Source: CANNDT01 sp945876205 (GTDB lineage Bacteria > Acidobacteriota > Vicinamibacteria > Vicinamibacterales > UBA2999). From it: a stretch of DNA of 15,429 bases. Below the pieces are notes generated by a model. That model saw only the letters and a program-made list of their open reading frames with translations, searched no databases and was not told the DNA's origin. A program made the translations under genes and the position numbers. The stretch is taken from NCBI GenBank assembly GCA_947503365.1, contig CANNDT010000104.1, positions 1-15,429 on the forward strand. The letters are read 5' to 3'. Shown here piece after piece: positions 6,502-13,253 of the stretch; the first letter of the stretch is position 1, and every line of letters begins with the position of its first letter.

Positions 6502-7583
6502 AGATCCTGGTCGTGCGCCTTCGCTTGATTGGCGACGTGGTGTTCACCACGCCCGTCATTCGAGCGCTGCGGCGGCAATACCCCGGCGCACGCCTCACCT
6601 ACGTCGTCGAACCGCTGGCCGAGCCGGTCGTTCGGCACAATCCCCACCTGGATGAAGTGCTGGTCGTGCCGCTCAGGCCTGGCCTGGCGCGCGTGCGAGA
6701 TGACATCGCGTTCGCGCGCCGCCTGAGGCGCGAGCGATTCGACCTTGCCATCGACCTCCACGGCGGGCCGCGCAGCGGGTGGTTCACGTGGGCGAGCGGC
6801 GCGCCAACCCGCATCGGCTACACGACTCGCGGCCGCAGCTGGATGTACACGCATGTCGTGCCGCGTCCCGCCGATCTCGGACCGATGCATTCCGTGCTCA
6901 AGCAGTGGGCGCTGCTGACACCACTCGGCATCGACGCGTGCGAACCGGGACGCGACGCGGTGGAGATGGTGGACGATCGCGCGGCCACCGCGCGCCTGGA
7001 CCAGCGACTCGCCGAAGCAGGCATCACCCGATCCAATCCCCTCATCGTCCTGCACGTCAGCGCTGGCAATCCATTCCGACGCTGGCCGGGCGATTCGTTT
7101 GCGACGCTCGTCGTGGAGCTCGCGAGACGCGACCCGGCCCGCCGCTTCATGGTCCTGTCGGGGCCTTCCGACGTGGATGCGGCTCGGGCGATCGCCGACC
7201 AGGCTCGTCAACGCCTCGGCGCCGGTGCGGCATCGGTCGTCCATGGCCAGTTCGACGTCGGAGAACTTCGCGCGCTGGCCGAGCGCGCGGCGGTGTACAT
7301 TGGAGGCGACAGCGGACCCTTGCACATCGCGGCGACGACCCAGACACCCGTCGTGGCGCTGTTTGGCCCGACGCTGCCGGAGCGGTCGATGCCGTGGCGC
7401 GATCCGCGCTGGTTTGCGGCAGCGGTCGATGCGGGACCACTGCCCTGCCGCCCGTGCCGGCAGAAGACGTGCGAGCCGGGCGACTTCCGGTGCCTGACCA
7501 CGATCACGCCGGAACGAGTGGTCGAAGCCGCCGAGCGGGCGCTCGATCTGCGCGATGTTCAACTGAGAGCCATGAACGCATGA
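6498..7583 (+). CDS. Glycosyltransferase family 9 (heptosyltransferase-like, WaaC/WaaF/RfaF)
   Basis: Probable heptosyltransferase adding ADP-heptose to lipid A-core or a related glycan at the inner face of the cytoplasmic membrane. The N-terminal MKILVVRLRLIGDVVFTTP holds the Gly-Asp (12-13) of GT9 acceptor sites. The nucleotide-sugar motif is GGDSGPLHIAATTQTPVVALFG (269-290). Cysteines 317, 320, 325 and 332 (PCRPCRQKTCEPGDFRC) match the Cys cluster common near the C-terminus in this family. The protein has 361 residues, normal length. It starts with TTG at 6498, overlapping the Trm112 stop, and ends ATGA-overlapped with the ligase gene. Which heptose position it serves cannot be told from sequence. 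Confidence 0.92.
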   Translation: MKILVVRLRLIGDVVFTTPVIRALRRQYPGARLTYVVEPLAEPVVRHNPHLDEVLVVPLRPGLARVRDDIAFARRLRRERFDLAIDLHGGPRSGWFTWASGAPTRIGYTTRGRSWMYTHVVPRPADLGPMHSVLKQWALLTPLGIDACEPGRDAVEMVDDRAATARLDQRLAEAGITRSNPLIVLHVSAGNPFRRWPGDSFATLVVELARRDPARRFMVLSGPSDVDAARAIADQARQRLGAGAASVVHGQFDVGELRALAERAAVYIGGDSGPLHIAATTQTPVVALFGPTLPERSMPWRDPRWFAAAVDAGPLPCRPCRQKTCEPGDFRCLTTITPERVVEAAERALDLRDVQLRAMNA

Positions 7584-8779
7584 CCGCAACGACGATGAGC
7601 GTGACGGATACGCGGGAGGCAGCGACGCCCGGCCTGGACAAGCTGGCCGCGGCGCTCCTCTTTGGCTTCGTCGCCTCGCTCCAGGTCTCAATCGCGGCCG
7701 CTGGCATCCTGCTGAGCGCGATGCTCGTGTGCTGGGTCGCCATCCTCGTGACCGAGCGCCGCTGGCCCTCAGCTCCCGCCTTCTTCATTCCGCTCGCGGC
7801 CTACGGCGCGATGACGCTGATCTCGTCGGTGTTCTCGAGCGACCGCGTGACCAGCCTGACCGACTCGAAACAGCTCGTGCTGCTCGCGATTGTGCCGGCG
7901 GTCTACGAGATCGCACGCGGAAAGCGCGCGGTCAACGTGATCGATGTCATCGTGTCGGTCGGCGCGGCGAGCGCGGCGTTCGGCATCATCCAGTACGGCC
8001 TGCTGCACTACGACAACCTCGGCCAGCGGCCGCAGGGAACGCTGTCGCACTACATGACCTACTCGGGCCTGCTGATGCTGGTCATCTGCACCGCCGTCGC
8101 GCGTCTGGTGTTCGGCTCGCGCAACCGCACCTGGCCGGCACTGGTGATGCCGGCGCTGGTCGTCGCGCTGTCGCTCACCTTGTCGCGCAACGCGTGGATC
8201 GGCGCCTGCGTGGCGGTCGGTCTCCTCTTCATCCTGAAAGACTTCCGGCTCGCGGGCCTGCTGCCGGTAATCGTCGCCGTGCTGGTCGTCGTCGCCCCAG
8301 AGGGCTTCGTCAATCGCCTGACGTCGACGTTCGACGCGCAGGACCCTTCCAACCAGGATCGGTTCGCGATGATGGAGATCGGCGCGAAGATGGTCAGAGA
8401 CCATCCGCTGGTCGGCGTCGGTCCGAACATGGTGCCGCGGCTGTACGAGCAGTACCGGCCCGACTACGCGATCAACAAGGTGAACCCTCACCTGCACAAC
8501 GTTCCGCTGCAGATTGCCGCGGAGCGCGGCCTGCCGGCGCTGGGGATCTGGATCTGGTTGATCGGCAGCCTCACGATCGCCCTCTTCCGACTCTTCCGGC
8601 GGCAGCAGGACAAGGTGCTGGCCGCCACCGCGCTCGCGGCGGTCGTGGCGATGCTGGCGGCGGGCCTCTTCGAATACAACTTCGGCGACTCCGAGTTCCT
8701 GATGCTCTTCCTGGTGCTCGTGACGCTACCCTTTGCGGCCGCGAGGAGCGATGGCGCTACTGCCCCCCATCCCGCCTGA
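7580..8779 (+). CDS. O-antigen ligase / Wzy-C family membrane protein
   Basis: Polytopic inner-membrane protein of 399 residues with about ten hydrophobic segments (first near 22-58, last near 372-387). The family region is clear: TLSRNAWIGA (200-209) with Arg203, a large periplasmic loop containing HPLVGVGPNMV (275-285), and PHLHNVPLQIAAERGLPALG (303-322) with His306, the residues typical of WaaL/Wzy ligases. It probably moves an undecaprenyl-linked glycan to a lipid or protein acceptor. The ATG at 7580 overlaps the preceding stop (ATGA); the frame is open for 800 bases upstream, but that part is a shadow of the GT9 gene. A second ATG lies five codons in. It shares 29 bases with rfaE1. Confidence 0.9.
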   Translation: MTATTMSVTDTREAATPGLDKLAAALLFGFVASLQVSIAAAGILLSAMLVCWVAILVTERRWPSAPAFFIPLAAYGAMTLISSVFSSDRVTSLTDSKQLVLLAIVPAVYEIARGKRAVNVIDVIVSVGAASAAFGIIQYGLLHYDNLGQRPQGTLSHYMTYSGLLMLVICTAVARLVFGSRNRTWPALVMPALVVALSLTLSRNAWIGACVAVGLLFILKDFRLAGLLPVIVAVLVVVAPEGFVNRLTSTFDAQDPSNQDRFAMMEIGAKMVRDHPLVGVGPNMVPRLYEQYRPDYAINKVNPHLHNVPLQIAAERGLPALGIWIWLIGSLTIALFRLFRRQQDKVLAATALAAVVAMLAAGLFEYNFGDSEFLMLFLVLVTLPFAAARSDGATAPHPA

Positions 8780-9755
8780 GCGCGCGCGGAAGATCGTCGC
8801 GGGACTCGCGCGCACGCACGTCCTCGTTATTGGCGATGCGATGCTCGACAAGTTCATCGCCGGACGAGTCACCCGCATCTCTCCCGAGGCGCCCGTCCCC
8901 GTCGTCACCTTCGACCACGAGAGCTACCGCATCGGCGGCGCCGCCAACGTGGCCCACAACATCACCTCGCTCGGCGGGCAGGCCACACTCGTCGCCGTGA
9001 CCGGCACGGACGAAGCGGCGACGACCCTGGCGCATGCGTGCCGCGACGCCGGCATCGCGCCGGCGTTCGTCAGCGACCCGGGGCGCCCGACCACGACCAA
9101 AGTACGGATCGTCACCGAGCGCAACCAGCAGGTGGCCCGCGTCGATTACGAGGCGGAGACGGAAATCGCCGACCAAGTCGAGCAGCGCGTCATCGCGGCG
9201 GTGCAACAGCACGCGCTGGTCGCGTCAGCGATCGTGGTATCCGACTACCTGAAGGGATGCGTCACCGAGCGCGTGATGAAGGCGATTGTCGCCGTCGCGA
9301 AAGAGCGCGGAATCCCGGTGCTGGTCGATCCGAAGATCCCCCACATCGACTACTACGCCGGGGTCACGGCGATCACACCGAATCACCACGAGGCGGAAAT
9401 CGCCACCAACATGCGGGTGAGGACCGAAGACGATGCGCGGACGTCCGCGCGCGTGTTCCAGGGCCGCGCCCGCTGCGACGCCGTGCTGATGACGCGCGGC
9501 GATCAAGGGATGTGGCTGCTGACAGGCACCAGCGAAGGTCACCTGCCGGCATCCGCGCGCGAGGTGTCCGACGTCACCGGGGCCGGTGACACCGTCATCG
9601 CCACGATGGCACTGGCGCTGGCCTCGGGCGCCACGCTCGCCGAGTCCGCGCGCCTGGCGAACGAAGCTGCCGGCATCGCCGTCGCCAAATTCGGCCCCGC
9701 CGTCGTCACCACGTCCGAACTCCTCCGCGCGCTCGCGCCGTCCGCCTCCGTCTAG
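8751..9755 (+). CDS. rfaE1: D-glycero-beta-D-manno-heptose-7-phosphate kinase (RfaE domain I)
   Basis: PfkB/ribokinase-family enzyme that phosphorylates heptose-7-phosphate at C1 on the route to ADP-heptose. The protein has the ribokinase sugar-site glycines GGAANVAHN (62-70), RISPEAPVPVV (42-52) characteristic of RfaE/HldE, and the catalytic DVTGAGD (274-280) with Asp280. At 334 residues it is the kinase only. The cytidylyltransferase domain fused in E. coli HldE is absent and must be encoded elsewhere. ATG 8751 is preferred over an upstream TTG at 8733 because GAGGAG sits just before it. It is the last gene of the overlapping envelope cluster and supplies the donor pathway for the GT9 enzyme. 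Confidence 0.94.
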   Translation: MALLPPIPPERARKIVAGLARTHVLVIGDAMLDKFIAGRVTRISPEAPVPVVTFDHESYRIGGAANVAHNITSLGGQATLVAVTGTDEAATTLAHACRDAGIAPAFVSDPGRPTTTKVRIVTERNQQVARVDYEAETEIADQVEQRVIAAVQQHALVASAIVVSDYLKGCVTERVMKAIVAVAKERGIPVLVDPKIPHIDYYAGVTAITPNHHEAEIATNMRVRTEDDARTSARVFQGRARCDAVLMTRGDQGMWLLTGTSEGHLPASAREVSDVTGAGDTVIATMALALASGATLAESARLANEAAGIAVAKFGPAVVTTSELLRALAPSASV

Positions 9756-9916
9756 ACGTCGCAAAAACGGCGGCAGCGGCGCGAGAACCACCGCGCAGAA
9801 ATTGCAGCATGCACTCATGACTGCTCCCCGGATCGTGGAGTTCCCTGGAGAATTGCGTGTCGTGGGCCGCGCACGCGCGTGGCGAGGCTGGTGCATCCGT
9901 TCGGCGCGGAGGCTCC

Positions 9917-10252
9917 ATGCGCTTCAAGGTTCATAACGGCACGCAGTCGAATGCGGAGAGCTCGATGTGCAGCACCTGCCGCAATTCGGCGATCGTCCGC
10001 GGATGCCGGCTCGACGAAGAGATCGTCGTGTGCCGCGGGTTGAGCATGAAAGGCATCCGCATCACGTTCAAGGTCAGCTCGTGTTCGTCGTACAGCGACC
10101 AGCGGTTGCCGACGTACATGGAGCTGCTCGAGGACGCATGGGTCCTGCAGCCGGGCACGAAGAGAAGGCCGCCGGGATTCGTCCGCGGAAGCGAGCTCCG
10201 CGACAAGGAGATCTGGAGCCCTTCGAGCCTTCTGGGAGAGATCGACGACTGA
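9917..10252 (+). CDS. Hypothetical four-cysteine protein
   Basis: I do not recognise this 111-residue protein with certainty. It has CxxC at Cys18-Cys21 (MCSTCRNS), Cys39 in EEIVVCRG and Cys56 in FKVSSCSSY, plus an extra Cys30. This spacing suggests a small zinc-binding ribbon. The alternation of hydrophobic residues (GIRITFKVSSC) and the segment YMELLEDAWVLQPGTKRR look like a real globular protein rather than a shadow frame. ATG 9917 has GGAGG four bases before it; a GTG at 9857 with GGAG adds twenty residues and is the alternative. It follows rfaE1 after 161 bases with no gene, and converges with the M20 gene four bases away with no terminator visible. Confidence 0.75.
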   Translation: MRFKVHNGTQSNAESSMCSTCRNSAIVRGCRLDEEIVVCRGLSMKGIRITFKVSSCSSYSDQRLPTYMELLEDAWVLQPGTKRRPPGFVRGSELRDKEIWSPSSLLGEIDD

Positions 10253-10256
10253 GCAG

Positions 10257-11588
10257 TTAACGGGGAGACGCTTGAAATAGTTCGAGCAGCGCCGTGACTT
10301 CCGCGCGTATGCCGGCCTTGAGCGTCGGTTCGTACTGCGGCGCCCACTGTGGTGAATGCGGCGCGGGACCCGGGATACCTGACTGGCGCGCCGCCGCCAG
10401 CTTCACGGGATCGACCGCGCCGATGTGCAGCAGCGCCGACGGCACGCCAGCAAGCCCATACTCCACGAAATCCTCCGACGTCATCTTCTGTGGCATCTCG
10501 ACGACGCTGCTTTCGCCGAGACCCTTCTTGAGTGCAGCGGCGAGACGGAGCGTCAGCGCGGGGTCATTGTAGACGGGCGCGGTGCTGGCCACGGCGGGCG
10601 CGTCCACCAGGGGCTCACGAGTGGCACCAGCCGCAACCGCCTCGCCTTTGACCACTCGCCGGATGGCGGCGAGTGTGCGCGTGCGAACCTCGGGCGTGTA
10701 GGTGCGCACCGATAGCTGCAGCCGCACTTCGTCGGGGATGATGTTGCCGGCCGTGCCGCCATGGATCGAACCCACGGTCACCACCACCGGATCCACCGGG
10801 TTGTTCTCGCGCGACACCACTGTCTGCAGCGTGAGCACGATCCGCGCCGCCAGCACGACCGGATCGATCGTGCTGTGCGGCATCGCCGCGTGTCCGCCTC
10901 GGCCGTAGACCGTGATCGTCACGGCGTCGGACATCGCGCGAAAGAAGCCGGGATGGTAGCCAATTGTCCCCGCCGGCAGGGTGTCATCGTCATGCAGCGA
11001 CAGGGCGAAGTCGGGACGAGGGAAACGCGTGAAGAGGCCGTCCTTCAGCATCGCGGACGCGCCGGCGCCGGTTTCTTCAGCGGGCTGTCCCACCATGATG
11101 AGCGTGCCGTGCCAGCGGTCGCGGTGCTCGGCCATCAACCGCGCGGTGCCGGCCCAGGACGACATGTGGATGTCGTGCCCGCACGCGTGCATGACGGGGA
11201 TCGACTGTCCACTCGCATTCTTGACGACCACCGTGCTCGCAAACGGCAGCGCCGTCTGTTCTTCGACCGGCAAGGCATCGAGCTCGGTCCGGAGCATGAC
11301 GGTCGGCCCCGGGCCGTTCTTCATGACCGCGACGATGCCCGTCCGCCCGACTCCGGTCGTCACGTCAAAACCCAGCGCCCTGGTTCGAGCCGCCAGCTTT
11401 GCCGCGGTTTGCGTTTCCTGGAACCCGAGCTCCGGATTGCGGTGCAGGTCGATATACAGCGCTTCGATGTCGGGATAGATCGCGTCGACTTCAGCCTGCG
11501 TCGGCGTCGTCCACGGCGCGCCGCCGGTCTGTGCTGACACGGCAGCGGTGCTGAGCACCGCTGCCACGACAAGGATGCGTAACGACAA
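10257..11588 (-). CDS. Exported M20 family metallo-amidohydrolase
   Basis: Peptidase family M20 (amidohydrolase/aminoacylase/hippuricase type), 443 residues, probably hydrolysing N-acyl amino acids or related amides outside the cytoplasm. Residues 1 to about 19 form a signal peptide (MSLRILVVAAVLSTAAVSA). Metal ligands appear in order: HACGHDIH (Cys136, His138), GQPAEETG (Glu171-172), LSLHDDD (His199), and His411 near the C-terminus. The dimerisation-domain motif GRGGHAAMPHSTIDPV is at 229-244, and SEDF at 371-374. The start is TTG 11588, seven bases after the metallo-beta-lactamase stop; this start gives the signal peptide and suggests coupling. The substrate is not evident. Confidence 0.93.
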   Translation of the reverse strand: MSLRILVVAAVLSTAAVSAQTGGAPWTTPTQAEVDAIYPDIEALYIDLHRNPELGFQETQTAAKLAARTRALGFDVTTGVGRTGIVAVMKNGPGPTVMLRTELDALPVEEQTALPFASTVVVKNASGQSIPVMHACGHDIHMSSWAGTARLMAEHRDRWHGTLIMVGQPAEETGAGASAMLKDGLFTRFPRPDFALSLHDDDTLPAGTIGYHPGFFRAMSDAVTITVYGRGGHAAMPHSTIDPVVLAARIVLTLQTVVSRENNPVDPVVVTVGSIHGGTAGNIIPDEVRLQLSVRTYTPEVRTRTLAAIRRVVKGEAVAAGATREPLVDAPAVASTAPVYNDPALTLRLAAALKKGLGESSVVEMPQKMTSEDFVEYGLAGVPSALLHIGAVDPVKLAAARQSGIPGPAPHSPQWAPQYEPTLKAGIRAEVTALLELFQASPR

Positions 11589-11595
11589 CGCGATG

Positions 11596-12519
11596 CTACT
11601 TCGCGGCGGCGGTGAGGTCCGCGTAGAAGCCGTCGAGGCGCATGTCGTTGATGATGCCGGTCATCATCCAGGGCGCGATCTCGGGCAATTCCGCCTGCAT
11701 GCGCTGGCGAATGTCCTCTTTGGCGACGCCTTTCCTGCGCAGCTCGATCCCCTTCTTCGCGATCAGATCCATCTTGTGCTGAAAGGCCTGCACGTCGGCC
11801 TTGGTGAGCGGATCGTTGCCGTGTCCTGGAATCGCGGTGTCGAAGTCGAGCTTCAGCACTTCACCGAGCGCCTTCGGCCATCCGAGGATGCTGCCGCCGT
11901 TCGGGTAGTCGGAGTTGGGCGGCTGCGCGACGAACTCGTCGCCGAGCGAGACGACCTTGAGGTCGGCAAAGTACACGATCGAGTCGCCGCTCGTGTGCGC
12001 GTTGGCGAAGTGATACGCCTTGGCCTTCACCTTGCCGAGGCTGACTTCCTTGTCCTTCGAGAACGTGAAGTTTGGCGGGTCGGGCTTGCCGGCGGGCGCC
12101 GAGTATCCCTTGCCGTCAACGCCACCGGTCTCGAGGTTCTTCTTCAAGCCTTCGTAGGTGTAGACCTGGGCGCCGGCCTTGACGAACCGGCCGATGTTGC
12201 CGGAGTGATCCTGGTGCACGTGCGTCACGAAGACGTACTTGACCGGTTGATTCGTGACCGTCTTGATCTGCGCCACGAGGTCGTTGAACGGGCCGTCTCC
12301 GAGGTTCTTCGTGTCGACGAGGATGACGCCCTGGTCGGTGACGCGGACCGTGCTGTTGCCACCGAATCCCGTCACCATGTAGAGACCGGGCTTCACCTGC
12401 TTGATGGCCATCGGCGGAGGTGGCGCTGCTGGCTGAGCTGCCGGGGCCGCCTGTCCGTGCACCATCGACGCCGCCGCCAGCACCAATGCCGGGATCACGA
12501 ACAATGTCTTTCTGAACAT
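11596..12519 (-). CDS. Exported metallo-beta-lactamase fold hydrolase
   Basis: A 307-residue MBL-fold protein with a signal peptide (MFRKTLFVIPALVLAAASMVHGQA, cleavage around residue 23), then an Ala/Pro-rich linker. Zinc ligands are visible: HVHQDH (His100, His102, Asp104, His105), His175 (NAHTSGDS), Asp194 (LGDEF) and His233 (PGHG). The Asp ligand fits glyoxalase II-like or quinoprotein-relay-like members rather than B1 beta-lactamases, so antibiotic hydrolysis is not implied. ATG 12519 has GGAGG before it; the frame extends upstream to 12825 but only through the palindromic repeat and the CAT-like gene. It precedes the M20 gene by seven bases, so both are probably co-expressed and exported. 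Confidence 0.92.
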   Translation of the reverse strand: MFRKTLFVIPALVLAAASMVHGQAAPAAQPAAPPPPMAIKQVKPGLYMVTGFGGNSTVRVTDQGVILVDTKNLGDGPFNDLVAQIKTVTNQPVKYVFVTHVHQDHSGNIGRFVKAGAQVYTYEGLKKNLETGGVDGKGYSAPAGKPDPPNFTFSKDKEVSLGKVKAKAYHFANAHTSGDSIVYFADLKVVSLGDEFVAQPPNSDYPNGGSILGWPKALGEVLKLDFDTAIPGHGNDPLTKADVQAFQHKMDLIAKKGIELRRKGVAKEDIRQRMQAELPEIAPWMMTGIINDMRLDGFYADLTAAAK

Positions 12520-12553
12520 CACGCCTCCAAATCGAAGTGGCCGAAACCCGCCG

Positions 12554-12582
12554 ATTCTATCCCACCGAAGCCTGACCGCCTT
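12554..12582 (-). promoter_or_regulatory. Weak candidate promoter for the MBL-M20 pair
   Basis: TAGAAT on the minus strand (12559-12554) is a good -10 match about 35 bases upstream of the MBL start. No consensus -35 stands 17 bases away; that region is repeat sequence. Low confidence. Confidence 0.3.
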
Positions 12583-12620
12583 CGCGCTTCGGCGGTCCGC
12601 CGAAGCCTTGGCGGAGGCGG
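12565..12620. repeat. Palindromic repeat rich in CCGAAGC/GCTTCGG
   Basis: The core at 12586-12606 is a perfect inverted repeat with arms GCTTCGGCGG and CCGCCGAAGC around a single T. An extra CCGAAGC at 12565-12571 can pair with the left arm instead, so two hairpins compete. It lies between the CAT-like gene's stop (12630) and the MBL start. No T-run follows, so it is not a standard terminator, though the stem could stop transcription or protect RNA ends. It looks like a dispersed REP-like element. Confidence 0.7.
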
Positions 12621-12629
12621 AAGGCCCGT

Positions 12630-13253
12630 CTACCATGTAGATAGGCGCGTCTGAAGTTGATCGTAGAAGCGGCCCACATCCAGCCCGTGGACGACGGCGT
12701 GATGCACTTCGACCGCGACGGGCATCACCATGCGGTCGCCGCTTGGGACACATTTGCCGAACACCACGCGCGGTATCGAGTCGCCCCGCGGCAGCGCATT
12801 CGAAAATGCCGTGAACCGCAGCCACGGAAGTACGGAGTGATACACGACGTCGTCGTCCACGGCGGGATCGGTGAGACCGCGCTCGGCCTTCACCGCCGCC
12901 ACCTTCCGTTCCGCGTTCGACATGAACGCGGCAAGATCGTCCGCGTCCTCGAGGAGCGCCCAGCCAAACGTCTCGTCTGCCCGCAAGACGGTCGTCCCGA
13001 CACCGATGCGGTCGTGCCGCCAGACCCCATCGTCACGGATCCGCAGGCGCATCGCCTCCACGGCATTTGCCGCCTTCAGCAGGGCGAACGTCGTGGCAAG
13101 GAACAGCGACGGGCCGCCGGGCTCGCGCGAGCGCCGCCATACCTCCGTCACGTCGACGTCCGCGCAGGTGCTGAAGAAGGGGATCGCGAAGCCGCGAAAC
13201 AGCTTGTAGTGCTCGCGATGCTTCCAGCCGTCGAGATCGATGAATCCGCTCAT
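12630..13253 (-). CDS. Chloramphenicol acetyltransferase-like protein (CAT fold)
   Basis: A 207-residue CoA-dependent acyltransferase of the CAT family, near the usual length of about 210-220. The active-site region is HHAVVHGLDVGRF (184-196), with His185 in the place of the catalytic His, and PWLRFTAFSNA (143-153) matches the family's PWxxFTxF segment. The residue two after HHAV is His189, where classical CATs have the structural Asp of HHAVxDG. ATG 13253 shares a base with the purH stop (TGATG), so translation is coupled to purH. That housekeeping context suggests an intrinsic acyltransferase, not an acquired resistance gene. The acceptor is unknown and chloramphenicol activity cannot be assumed. 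Confidence 0.85.
   Translation of the reverse strand: MSGFIDLDGWKHREHYKLFRGFAIPFFSTCADVDVTEVWRRSREPGGPSLFLATTFALLKAANAVEAMRLRIRDDGVWRHDRIGVGTTVLRADETFGWALLEDADDLAAFMSNAERKVAAVKAERGLTDPAVDDDVVYHSVLPWLRFTAFSNALPRGDSIPRVVFGKCVPSGDRMVMPVAVEVHHAVVHGLDVGRFYDQLQTRLSTW

Noticed and set aside
6441..7691. Minus-strand open frame of 416 codons opposite the GT9 gene
   Set aside because: The plus strand has the complete GT9 motifs; this frame is low-complexity Arg-rich shadow.
7729..9000. Plus-strand frame of 423 codons through the ligase and rfaE1
   Set aside because: A +1 shadow of two well-supported genes.
9817..9936. Small open frame of 39 codons between rfaE1 and the four-Cys protein
   Set aside because: No ribosome-binding site, Arg/Trp-rich, and overlaps the start of the better supported gene at 9917; kept as a remote possibility only.
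11596..12519. MBL protein considered as a true beta-lactamase
   Set aside because: Asp194 in place of the B1-type Cys ligand and general glyoxalase II-like arrangement; family alone does not support beta-lactam hydrolysis.
12630..13253. CAT-like gene considered as an acquired antibiotic resistance cassette
   Set aside because: Coupled to purH by TGATG, base composition like its neighbours, no integron or transposon signals, and a variant active-site motif.
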